Below are positions 1-5,140 of a stretch of DNA of 5,140 bases, one piece after another. The notes under the pieces were generated by a model. The model did not search any database. It was not told the DNA's origin and worked only from the letters and a program-made list of their open reading frames with translations. Made by a program: the position numbers and the translations under genes. Numbering within the stretch: position 1 is the first letter of the stretch; every line of letters starts with the position of its first letter. Origin of the DNA: Streptosporangiaceae bacterium (GTDB taxonomy: Bacteria; Actinomycetota; Actinomycetes; Streptosporangiales; Streptosporangiaceae); assembly GCA_030052355.1 (NCBI GenBank), contig JASIGS010000080.1, positions 1 to 5,140 on the forward strand. The letters are read 5' to 3'.

Positions 1-822
1 ACCAGCGAAAACGCCATGGAGATCTTCTCCGGCTACGACCTCATCGTCGACGGCACGGACAACTTCTCGACGCGTTACCTGGTCAATGACGCCTGCGTCC
101 TGCTGGGCAAGCCGTACGTGTGGGGCTCCATCTTCAGGTTCGACGGGCAGGCCAGCGTGTTCTGGGCCGAGCACGGCCCGTGCTATCGCTGCCTGTACCC
201 GGAGCCGCCGCCGCCCGGCATGGTGCCGTCGTGCGCCGAGGGCGGCGTCCTCGGCGTGCTGTGCGCCTCAATCGGATCGATTCAGGTCAACGAGGCGATA
301 AAGCTCATCACCGGCGTCGGTGAGTCGCTGGTAGGCCGGCTGATGATCTACGACGCGCTCGAGATGAGCTACCGGACCGTACGGGTGCGCAAGGATCCCG
401 AGTGCGCCATCTGCGGCAAGAACCCGACGATCACGCAGCTGATCGACTACGACGCCTTCTGCGGCGTGGTGTCGGCCGATGCGCAGCAAGCCGCGTCAGG
501 CTCCACGATCACCGCGACCGAGCTGAAGGGGATGCTCGATCGCGGCGACAATATCTTCCTGGTCGACGTCCGCGAACCGAACGAGTACGAGATCGTGTCG
601 ATCCCGGGCGCCACGCTGATACCCAAGGACCAGTTCCTGAGCGGTGCCGCGCTGGAGAAGCTGCCCTCGGACTCAAGGATCGTGCTGCACTGCAAGAGCG
701 GCGCGCGCAGCGCGGAGTGCCTGGCAGTGGTGAAGGCGGCCGGGTACTCCGACGCAGTTCACGTGGGCGGCGGTGTGCTCGCCTGGATCAACCAAGTGGA
801 TCCGAGCCTGCCCACTTATTAA
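1..822 (+). CDS. moeZ: MoeZ adenylyltransferase/sulfurtransferase (ThiF/MoeB domain + rhodanese), 5'-truncated by window edge
   Basis: The reading frame is open from base 1 to the TAA at 820-822, giving 273 residues. Coding runs through the Met at base 16, so the true start lies upstream of the window. Seen: DGTDNF (residues 17-22) of the ThiF/MoeB/E1-like adenylation fold; two CxxC pairs (C61/C64 and C135/C138) that fit the structural zinc site; then a rhodanese domain from about residue 168 with LVDVREPNEYE and the active-site loop CKSGARS (Cys231, codon 691-693). The ATP-binding GxGxxG part is off the left edge. Known for the family: MoeZ adenylates the C-terminal glycine of small sulfur carriers such as MoaD and CysO, and the rhodanese cysteine delivers sulfur to make the thiocarboxylate, feeding molybdopterin, cysteine and, in some actinomycetes, sulfur-containing natural products. 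It acts in the cytoplasm. The rhodanese extension separates it from single-domain MoeB. No frameshift or lost key residue is visible. Confidence 0.96.
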   Translation, partial: TSENAMEIFSGYDLIVDGTDNFSTRYLVNDACVLLGKPYVWGSIFRFDGQASVFWAEHGPCYRCLYPEPPPPGMVPSCAEGGVLGVLCASIGSIQVNEAIKLITGVGESLVGRLMIYDALEMSYRTVRVRKDPECAICGKNPTITQLIDYDAFCGVVSADAQQAASGSTITATELKGMLDRGDNIFLVDVREPNEYEIVSIPGATLIPKDQFLSGAALEKLPSDSRIVLHCKSGARSAECLAVVKAAGYSDAVHVGGGVLAWINQVDPSLPTY

Positions 823-840
823 GGGAACGTGCCGTCTTGT

Positions 841-877
841 CCGGGGAGCTGGCCCGCGGAGGCCGTAAACTCCCCGG
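841..877 (+). terminator. Perfect 8-bp inverted repeat after moeZ, possible terminator or operator
   Basis: CCGGGGAG (841-848) is matched exactly by CTCCCCGG (870-877) with a 21-base loop. Inside the loop GGCC (851-854) can pair with GGCC (861-864), so the RNA could form a nested hairpin. It starts 18 bases after the moeZ stop. No T-run follows, which is common for actinobacterial terminators but also weakens the call. The right arm overlaps the candidate -10 at 866-871, so a repressor site on DNA is the main alternative. Inference only. Confidence 0.45.
866..871 (+). promoter_or_regulatory. Candidate -10 element (TAAACT) for a leaderless transcript starting at GTG 879
   Basis: TAAACT fits the actinobacterial -10 pattern TANNNT and ends 7 bases before the GTG at 879. 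This is the usual spacing between a -10 and a transcription start that coincides with the start codon. No purine-rich ribosome binding site sits at a normal distance from 879 (the nearest GGAGG, 858-862, is 16 bases away), which agrees with leaderless translation. No convincing -35 lies 16-19 bases upstream; TTGTCC at 837-842 is too far (23 bases). This element also sets the preferred start of the next gene. Confidence 0.5.
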
Positions 878-878
878 T

Positions 879-1727
879 GTGAGGTGGCAGCCGGATCCCG
901 CCGACGACGACCCCATGTGGTCTCCGGCACAGTGGCCACCGCCCGTCCCTGGCGGGCCGCCGATGACCCAGCCCCGACGGCCGCGGCCGCGTCGCAAGGC
1001 AGCGCTCGCGGCGGTTGCGGTGTTGCTGGTAGCGGGGCTATGCGGACTCGGCATAGCGGCGGTCGGCGCGGCTCACCAGCTGCTGCCCCGGCAGTTCACG
1101 GCCGCTCAGCAGCGCAAGATCGAGGCCTGGGAGGTGTCCAGGCGGTGGCTCGTGTTTCCGGCCGGAAAGATATTTCCCGCAACGGTCACCTACCGGGTGC
1201 CCGGGTCGGCCTTCTACTCGGCCCGCGGCCTGGCCCTGGCGGCGCGCAGGCTGAGCATCGCCACCTCGACGTCATGCGCGCCCGCGGTGTCCAAGGTGGC
1301 GGCCAGGATCCTCGGACACCACGGCTGCAAGGCGGTGCTGCGTGCGACTTACCTCGATGCTTCCGGCACCCTCGTGGCGACGGTGGGAGTCGCCGTGCTG
1401 CCGGACAGCGACGCGGCACAGGCAGTGGTGACCGAGCTGGGCCATCGGCCGTCAGCAGAGCCGCTGACCTCCCTGCCGGTCGCCCGCACCCTGGCTGCCG
1501 GGTTTGGTGATCCGCAACGCCAGCTGTCCAGGGTCACGGCGGCCGGACCCTACGTGATCCTTTCCACAGCGGGGTTTGCCGACGGCCGCAGACGAGTCGA
1601 TATCAGCTCCGATGGCTACCTCGACGACGAGCTGACCAGCCTGGCCGCTGGCCTGTCAGCGTCGGCCAGCTCGATCCTCGGCAGCCCGCCGCCGACGCCG
1701 ACGTGCCCGGGTTCCCCCGGATGCTGA
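879..1727 (+). CDS. Unrecognised single-pass membrane protein with extracytoplasmic domain, partner gene of the mycosin-like protease
   Basis: I do not recognise the family. From GTG 879 the protein is 282 residues. Residues 1-40 are hydrophilic, rich in Pro, Trp and Asp, then Arg (PRRPRPRRK just before the membrane). Residues 41-65 are one hydrophobic segment (Ala/Val/Leu/Gly), so N-in, C-out as a signal anchor is expected. The remaining ~217 residues would be outside the membrane. They hold Cys133 and Cys150, which could form a disulfide, an Ala-rich helical stretch, a beta-rich part around residues 150-175, and a Pro/Thr/Cys tail with Cys276 and the C-terminal Cys282. The start was chosen because TAAACT sits 7 bases upstream; ATG 915, ATG 963 or TTG 837 are possible, and ATG 963 would drop the Pro-rich leader. 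Frame-open sequence upstream of 823 is a shadow of moeZ. It overlaps the protease start by 7 bases (ATGCTGA), so joint translation is likely. Proposed roles such as protease partner, chaperone or substrate are inference from adjacency alone. Confidence 0.8.
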   Translation: MRWQPDPADDDPMWSPAQWPPPVPGGPPMTQPRRPRPRRKAALAAVAVLLVAGLCGLGIAAVGAAHQLLPRQFTAAQQRKIEAWEVSRRWLVFPAGKIFPATVTYRVPGSAFYSARGLALAARRLSIATSTSCAPAVSKVAARILGHHGCKAVLRATYLDASGTLVATVGVAVLPDSDAAQAVVTELGHRPSAEPLTSLPVARTLAAGFGDPQRQLSRVTAAGPYVILSTAGFADGRRRVDISSDGYLDDELTSLAAGLSASASSILGSPPPTPTCPGSPGC

Positions 1728-3076
1728 GGCACCCGCGCCAGCGGCGCGTAACGGTCTGGCCGCGGCTGCTCGCCGCGGTAGGCCTGCTGTTCGTGGCGCT
1801 GCTCGGCGTCGTCGTCGCGCCTGCCGTCCCGGCGAGCGCGGACAGCGTCAGGAACGCCGAGGGCTGGGTGCTCAGCGAGCTCAACGTGCAGCCGGCCTGG
1901 GCGATCACCCAGGGCAAGAACGTCGTGGTCGCGGTCATCGATAGCGGCGTCAACGGAAACGTGTCCGATCTTGCCGGTTCGGTCCTGCAGGGGAAGAACT
2001 TCAGCGGGGTCGCTACGCCTCCGTCGAACCCGTACTGGGGCGTGCACGGAACCTGGATGGCGTCCCTGATCGCGGGCCATGGGCACGGCCCCGGTGACGA
2101 CAGCGGCATCATCGGCACGGCGCCTGAGTCCACGGTGCTGTCCATCAGGGTGATCACCGACGTTGGTGACCCGGACTACGGTCAATACCAAGCCCAGTCG
2201 CCCGCCAAGGCCCAGGGCGAGCTCGCTGACGCCATCCGCTACGCGGTCAGCCATGGCGCCAAAGTGATCAGCATGTCGCTGGGCTACAGCGTGCAGAGCG
2301 CCCCGGTCCGGGCCGCCCTGCAGGACGCGTACGACCACAACGTCGTCGTCGTGGCTGCCGCCGGGAACTCGGGCAACAGCAAGGCCGCCACCGGCCGCGG
2401 CCACGCTCCGTACTCGTTCCCCGCCAACTACCCTGGCGTGCTCGCGGTGGCAGCGGTGAACGCCGACGGGACCCCGCAGACCTTCTCGAGCCAGAACCTG
2501 TCCGTCCAGGTGGCCGCCCCCGGCTACTACGTGCCCGCACAGGGCCGGAACGGAGAGTACTACTGGGTGACCGGGACCAGCCCGGCCTGCGCGCTGACGG
2601 CGGGCGTGGCCGCGCTGATCAAGTCGGCGTACCCGCGCCTGACCGACGCCCAGGTCATCTCGGCCATCACCAGCACGGCCAGCAGCGCTCCGCCGGGTGG
2701 CTACAACGACCAGATCGGGTTCGGGATCGTCGACGCCGCTAAGGCGCTCGCCAAGGCCGGCCGGCTGGCACATGCCAGCTCTCCCGCTCCGGGCGAGCTG
2801 GCGGGCAGGCACTTCGGTGCTGGCGCCGCTTCAGCGCGGGCGCCCGTGCCGGCCAGGGGACCGGCCGGCCTGATCCTTTACTGCCTGCTCGGTGTTGCCT
2901 GCCTGGCCGTCGTGGCGTTCGCGACGAGCAGGCTGCTGGCACTGCGCGACGGGCCGCACGACGGGCCGCCGGGGCTGGCGCCGGGCGCTCCTGCCGAGGC
3001 CTTCGCCAGGCACGAGCCGCCCGGGCGGCACGCCGCGCCGCGCGGCAGTCAGGACGACGCGCAAGGGCCAGCGTGA
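1721..3076 (+). CDS. Mycosin-like subtilisin-family (S8) membrane-anchored serine protease
   Basis: From ATG 1721 the protein has 451 residues. Residues 1-40 form a signal peptide: basic RHPRQRR, a Leu/Val/Ala core, and a likely cut after ASA. The S8 catalytic residues are all present: Asp74 in AVIDSG, His109 in VHGTWMASLIAGHGHG, oxyanion Asn216 in AAAGNSGN, and Ser287 in VTGTSPACALTAG. Residues ~382-404 are a hydrophobic anchor, followed by a ~45-residue Pro/Gly/Arg-rich cytosolic tail. Signal peptide, S8 domain and C-terminal anchor in this order are the plan of mycosins (MycP), which support type VII (ESX) secretion; the HGT-MASLIAGHGHGPG wording resembles the Streptomyces-type branch. The only cysteine in the exposed domain is Cys290, so it seems to lack the disulfides reported for mycobacterial mycosins. 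No EccB/C/D or WXG100 gene is visible, so an ESX role is unproven. GTG 1703 would add six residues; neither start has a clear ribosome site, and ATG 1721 within ATGCTGA suggests coupling to the upstream gene. Confidence 0.92.
   Translation: MLRHPRQRRVTVWPRLLAAVGLLFVALLGVVVAPAVPASADSVRNAEGWVLSELNVQPAWAITQGKNVVVAVIDSGVNGNVSDLAGSVLQGKNFSGVATPPSNPYWGVHGTWMASLIAGHGHGPGDDSGIIGTAPESTVLSIRVITDVGDPDYGQYQAQSPAKAQGELADAIRYAVSHGAKVISMSLGYSVQSAPVRAALQDAYDHNVVVVAAAGNSGNSKAATGRGHAPYSFPANYPGVLAVAAVNADGTPQTFSSQNLSVQVAAPGYYVPAQGRNGEYYWVTGTSPACALTAGVAALIKSAYPRLTDAQVISAITSTASSAPPGGYNDQIGFGIVDAAKALAKAGRLAHASSPAPGELAGRHFGAGAASARAPVPARGPAGLILYCLLGVACLAVVAFATSRLLALRDGPHDGPPGLAPGAPAEAFARHEPPGRHAAPRGSQDDAQGPA
3063..3067 (+). 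promoter_or_regulatory. Ribosome binding site (AAGGG) for the ATL gene
   Basis: AAGGG lies 5 bases before the GTG at 3073, inside the 3' end of the protease gene. It is the best ribosome-site match in front of any start in the window. It supports 3073 over the only other in-frame candidate, GTG 3205, and so supports translation of the 18-bp repeats. Confidence 0.6.
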
Positions 3077-3480
3077 CTGGCGGGGGTCCGGGGGTCGCGC
3101 CCCGGGCTAGCGTCGCGCCCCGTGCTAGCGTCGCGCCCCGGGCTAGCGTCGCGCCCCGGGCTAGCACTGTTCGGCCCGCGGATCTGGACGGGTACGCAAG
3201 CCGGGTGCTCGAAGTGGTCGACTCCATCGCTCCTGGTTGCGTCATGTCTTACGGCGACGTGGCCGAGTTTCTCGGTGAAGGCGGGCCGCGCCAGGTGGGC
3301 AGGGTCATGGCGCTGTGGGGCGGCGGCGTCGCCTGGTGGCGGGTCGTGCACGCAGACGGCTCGCTACTGCGCGGACATGAGCAGGCGGCCCTTGCCCGGT
3401 ACCGCGCGGAGAGCACGCCGCTGCGCACGCCGGCCGGCGGCGGGCTCCCGAAGATCGACATGAGGCGCGCTCGCCGGTAG
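3073..3480 (+). CDS. Alkyltransferase-like (ATL) protein, MGMT-family DNA-binding domain without the reactive cysteine
   Basis: This 135-residue protein starts at GTG 3073, sharing GTGA with the protease stop and preceded by AAGGG. Residues 8-31 are four copies of VAPRAS; the folded domain begins near Asp39. Seen: VMSYGDVAE (57-65), with the Tyr60 position used in MGMT to rotate the damaged base; PRQVGRVM (72-79), with an Arg matching the MGMT arginine finger region; and AWWRVVHADG (87-96) where O6-alkylguanine alkyltransferases have PCHRV. Trp88 replaces the alkyl-accepting Cys, and the only Cys in the protein, Cys56, lies elsewhere. Known for the family: ATLs bind O6-alkylguanine in DNA, flip it out without repairing it, and hand lesions to nucleotide excision repair. 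The second Trp (Trp89, where His is usual) is a further departure. The domain size fits the ~100-residue family; the repeat tail is extra. Starting at GTG 3205 would cut away the first helix, so 3073 is preferred. It may be co-expressed with the protease and with the helicase downstream. Confidence 0.9.
   Translation: MTGGGPGVAPRASVAPRASVAPRASVAPRASTVRPADLDGYASRVLEVVDSIAPGCVMSYGDVAEFLGEGGPRQVGRVMALWGGGVAWWRVVHADGSLLRGHEQAALARYRAESTPLRTPAGGGLPKIDMRRARR
3094..3165 (+). repeat. Four tandem copies of an 18-bp in-frame repeat (VAPRAS)4
   Basis: The unit GTCGCGCCCCGGGCTAGC occurs head to tail at 3094-3111, 3112-3129, 3130-3147 and 3148-3165. Units 1, 3 and 4 are identical; unit 2 differs only at 3123 (G to T), changing CGG to CGT, both Arg. 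Each unit ends in the palindrome GCTAGC and holds CCCGGG (CCCGTG in unit 2). The 18-base period keeps frame, so copy-number change adds or removes six residues from the disordered, basic N-terminal tail of the ATL protein. Near identity points to recent expansion or homogenisation. Confidence 0.97.
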
Positions 3481-3586
3481 CCGTGCTGGCAAAATGGCCG
3501 CGCCAGTTCCTGACCACGGTCTCGCTGCTATCTGCTCCGGTGTGCTGCGGCGCGTTCCCGCGGCATTGTCGGTGGCGTCTGCTGGA
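3481..3586 (+). other. Gap between ATL and helicase genes, no strong signal
   Basis: This 106-base stretch separates the ATL stop from the chosen helicase start. It has weak imperfect hairpin potential (CTGGC 3486-3490 with GCCAG 3502-3506), no T-run, and no convincing -35/-10 pair; TATCTG at 3529-3534 is a poor -10. The helicase frame is already open here, with ATG 3494, GTG 3542, TTG 3566 and GTG 3572 in frame, so part of it could be coding if the helicase starts earlier. Whether the helicase has its own promoter cannot be decided from sequence alone. Confidence 0.4.
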
Positions 3587-5140
3587 ATGCCAATCGACAT
3601 GGATACCGCAGCCACCCGATACCGCCTGGTCCGCCTGCCCGCGCCAGCCGGTGCGCCGCCGCGGCTTGACGAAGCCCAGCGCGGGGTGGTCGCGCACGCC
3701 GGCGGCCCGCTGCTCGTGCTGGCCGGTCCGGGCACGGGTAAGACGACGACGCTCGTGGAGGCCGTCGTCGACCGCATCGACCGGCGCGGCATAGACCCCG
3801 GTCGCATCCTCGTGCTCACCTTCAGCCGCAAGGCGGCCGAAGAGCTGCGGGAGCGGATCACGCTGCGGCTCGGCCGCACGATCAGGCAGCCGCTGGCGAT
3901 GACGTTCCACAGCTACGCGTTCGCACTGGTCCGTCGCGAGTACGCGCTGGCAGGGGAGCCGTCCCCGACCGTGATGCCGGGCCCTGAGCAGCTGCTCGAG
4001 GTCCGGCGGTTGCTGCGCGGCGAGGCCGCGGACGGCGCGCGCAACTGGCCGGAGCGGCTCCGCGCCGCCGTCGGCACCCAGGGCTTCGCCACCGAGCTGC
4101 GCGACTTCCTGCTGCGCGCGGCGGAACGCGGCCTGGACGGCCGGGCCCTGGCCGAGCTCGGCAGGCGGTACGACCGCGAGGACTGGGTCGCCGCCGGGCG
4201 GTTCCTCGACTCCTACGCCGCGAGGTTCGACCTCGCTCCAGTTCCCGCTTACGACTACGCCGAGACCGTCAGGATTGCCGGCGCCCTGCTGCACCGCGGC
4301 GCGGTCAGGGCGCGCGAACGCGAGGCGTACGACGTGGTGCTCGTCGACGAGTACCAGGACACCGACCCGGCCCAGGAGGAACTGCTCACCCAGCTGGCTG
4401 GCGACGGCCGGGAGCTGATCGTGGTGGGCGATCCTGACCAGTCGATCTACGGCTTCCGCGGGGCAGACGTGGACGCCATAAGGCGATTCAGCGATAGCTT
4501 CCGGTTCCCTGACGGCTCGCCGGCCGAGGTGACGGCGCTGCGCACCTGCAGGCGCAGCGGCCCGGTGCTGCGGGCCGCTTCCCGGCGGATCGCAGCGCGC
4601 CTTCCGGCAGCGCTCGGCCACGCCGACGCAGCGGCTGGCCGCGAGCACCGCAGACTGCTCGGCGTGCCAGCTGAAGCCGACGGCGGACCTGGCGGCGTGC
4701 GGATCGTCGTCGCGGCGAGTGCCAGTCAGGAGGCTGCACTGGTCGCCGACACGCTGCGGCGCGCGCACCTCATCGACGGCATGCCCTGGTCGTCGATGGC
4801 GGTGCTGGTCAGGTCGGCGGTCCGGCAGGCTCCGCTGCTGCGCCGCGCGCTGAGCGCGGCGGGGGTACCGGTGCACGTAGCCGGCGACGAGCTGCCGCTT
4901 GGCGCCGAGCCCGGAACCCGGCCGCTGCTGCGGCTGGTCGGCTGCGCCGTCCAGCCTGACCTCCTTGACGAGCAGGCTGCGGCCGAGTTGCTGACCGGGC
5001 CGCTCGGCGGCACCGACGGCCTAGGGCTGCGCAGGCTCAGGCGGGCCCTGGCAGCCCAGGCGCGGGTTACCGGGCAGCCCGCACCAGCCGAGCCGCTGGC
5101 CGGGGCACTGCGCGATCCTGGCGAGCTCGCGGACCCTTCC
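3587..5140 (+). CDS. adnA: AdnA-like SF1 helicase-nuclease subunit (UvrD/RecB-like), 3'-truncated by window edge
   Basis: The frame is open from ATG 3587 to the window end: 518 codons, no stop. Helicase motifs in order: LDEAQ (27-31, Q motif); AGPGTGKT (46-53, Walker A, Lys52); ILVLTFSRKAAEELRER (74-90, motif Ia); TFHSYAF (106-112); VDEYQD (253-258, Walker B); GDPDQSIYGFRGAD (281-294, motif III); LRTCRRSG (318-325, motif IV region, where many UvrD proteins have NYRS). This is a UvrD/PcrA-type 3'-5' DNA translocase. It is called AdnA because in mycobacteria the first UvrD-like gene after the moeZ/ATL neighbourhood is adnA, followed by adnB; AdnAB is a heterodimeric motor-nuclease that resects double-strand breaks. 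The late helicase motifs and the RecB-like nuclease domain that would confirm AdnA lie past the edge, so a plain UvrD-like helicase is not excluded. The start is uncertain: ATG 3599 is nearly as good, ATG 3494 adds 31 residues, and none has a good ribosome site. Confidence 0.88.
   Translation, partial: MPIDMDTAATRYRLVRLPAPAGAPPRLDEAQRGVVAHAGGPLLVLAGPGTGKTTTLVEAVVDRIDRRGIDPGRILVLTFSRKAAEELRERITLRLGRTIRQPLAMTFHSYAFALVRREYALAGEPSPTVMPGPEQLLEVRRLLRGEAADGARNWPERLRAAVGTQGFATELRDFLLRAAERGLDGRALAELGRRYDREDWVAAGRFLDSYAARFDLAPVPAYDYAETVRIAGALLHRGAVRAREREAYDVVLVDEYQDTDPAQEELLTQLAGDGRELIVVGDPDQSIYGFRGADVDAIRRFSDSFRFPDGSPAEVTALRTCRRSGPVLRAASRRIAARLPAALGHADAAAGREHRRLLGVPAEADGGPGGVRIVVAASASQEAALVADTLRRAHLIDGMPWSSMAVLVRSAVRQAPLLRRALSAAGVPVHVAGDELPLGAEPGTRPLLRLVGCAVQPDLLDEQAAAELLTGPLGGTDGLGLRRLRRALAAQARVTGQPAPAEPLAGALRDPGELADPS

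Noticed and set aside
402..878. Upstream extension of the unknown membrane protein gene into moeZ
   Set aside because: The frame is open only as a shadow of moeZ (Arg-rich, no similarity), while the moeZ frame there carries the CxxC and rhodanese motifs.
1616..2812. 398-residue minus-strand open frame opposite the protease
   Set aside because: No domain, signal peptide or start signal; the + strand holds a protease with all catalytic motifs in order.
2947..2969. Short direct repeat CGACGGGCCGC twice in the protease tail
   Set aside because: Two 11-base copies coding DGPHDGP in a low-complexity cytosolic tail; expected by chance or slippage and not informative.
3094..3165. CRISPR array or mobile-element ends
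   Set aside because: The units are directly adjacent without spacers, 18 bp long, and in frame within a gene; no cas genes, transposase or flanking inverted repeats are visible.
3485..3507. Terminator hairpin after the ATL gene
   Set aside because: Only a 5-bp stem (CTGGC/GCCAG) plus a possible G-U pair, an 11-base loop and no T-run; too weak to call in GC-rich sequence.
3483..3794. Separate small + strand gene between ATL and helicase
   Set aside because: It overlaps the helicase Q motif and Walker A in another frame, is rich in Cys/Arg/Pro, and has no ribosome site or recognisable domain.
3305..4876. 523-residue open frame on the minus strand opposite the helicase
   Set aside because: It is Arg/Gln/His-rich with no recognisable domain and lies across two + strand genes with clear family motifs; long antisense frames are expected in GC-rich DNA with strong third-position GC bias.

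Overview
This window looks like chromosomal DNA from a high-GC actinobacterium. It is strongly GC-rich with G/C-ending codons, uses GTG starts and overlapping stop/start codons, and its gene content (a two-domain MoeZ and an AdnA-type helicase) is typical of that phylum. The order moeZ, unknown gene, ATL gene, UvrD-like helicase recalls the moeB1/moeZ to adnA-adnB neighbourhood (around Rv3206c-Rv3201c) of Mycobacterium tuberculosis. I cannot assign a genus; Streptosporangiales- or Streptomyces-like lineages are plausible. All supported genes are on the + strand.

Layout. (1) 1-822: 3' part of moeZ, an adenylyltransferase/sulfurtransferase with a C-terminal rhodanese domain that serves sulfur-carrier proteins. 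(2) 823-878: a compact boundary with an 8-bp perfect inverted repeat (841-848/870-877) and a -10-like TAAACT (866-871) placed correctly for a leaderless GTG start at 879. (3) 879-1727: an unrecognised protein with a proline-rich cytosolic N-terminus, one membrane segment and an extracytoplasmic domain. (4) 1721-3076: a subtilisin-fold, mycosin-like protease with signal peptide, intact catalytic residues and a C-terminal membrane anchor; its start overlaps the preceding gene by 7 bases. (5) 3073-3480: an alkyltransferase-like (ATL) protein that lacks the alkyl-accepting cysteine, starting at a GTGA overlap with the protease. Its N-terminus is encoded by four in-frame copies of an 18-bp repeat. 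(6) 3481-3586: a short gap without a clear signal. (7) 3587-5140: the N-terminal half of an SF1 UvrD/RecB-like helicase, best read as AdnA, running off the right edge.

How the genes may work together. ATL and AdnA both belong to DNA-damage handling (alkyl-lesion recognition and double-strand-break resection). MoeZ is sulfur and cofactor metabolism. The two envelope proteins are the surprise: an unknown membrane protein and a mycosin-like protease, with no ESX/type VII component visible, are translationally chained to the ATL gene (7-base then 4-base overlaps). The most interesting items are this orphan protease pair, the young 18-bp repeat coding the ATL tail, and the terminator/promoter compression at 841-879. 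I see no CRISPR array, insertion sequence, tRNA or rRNA.
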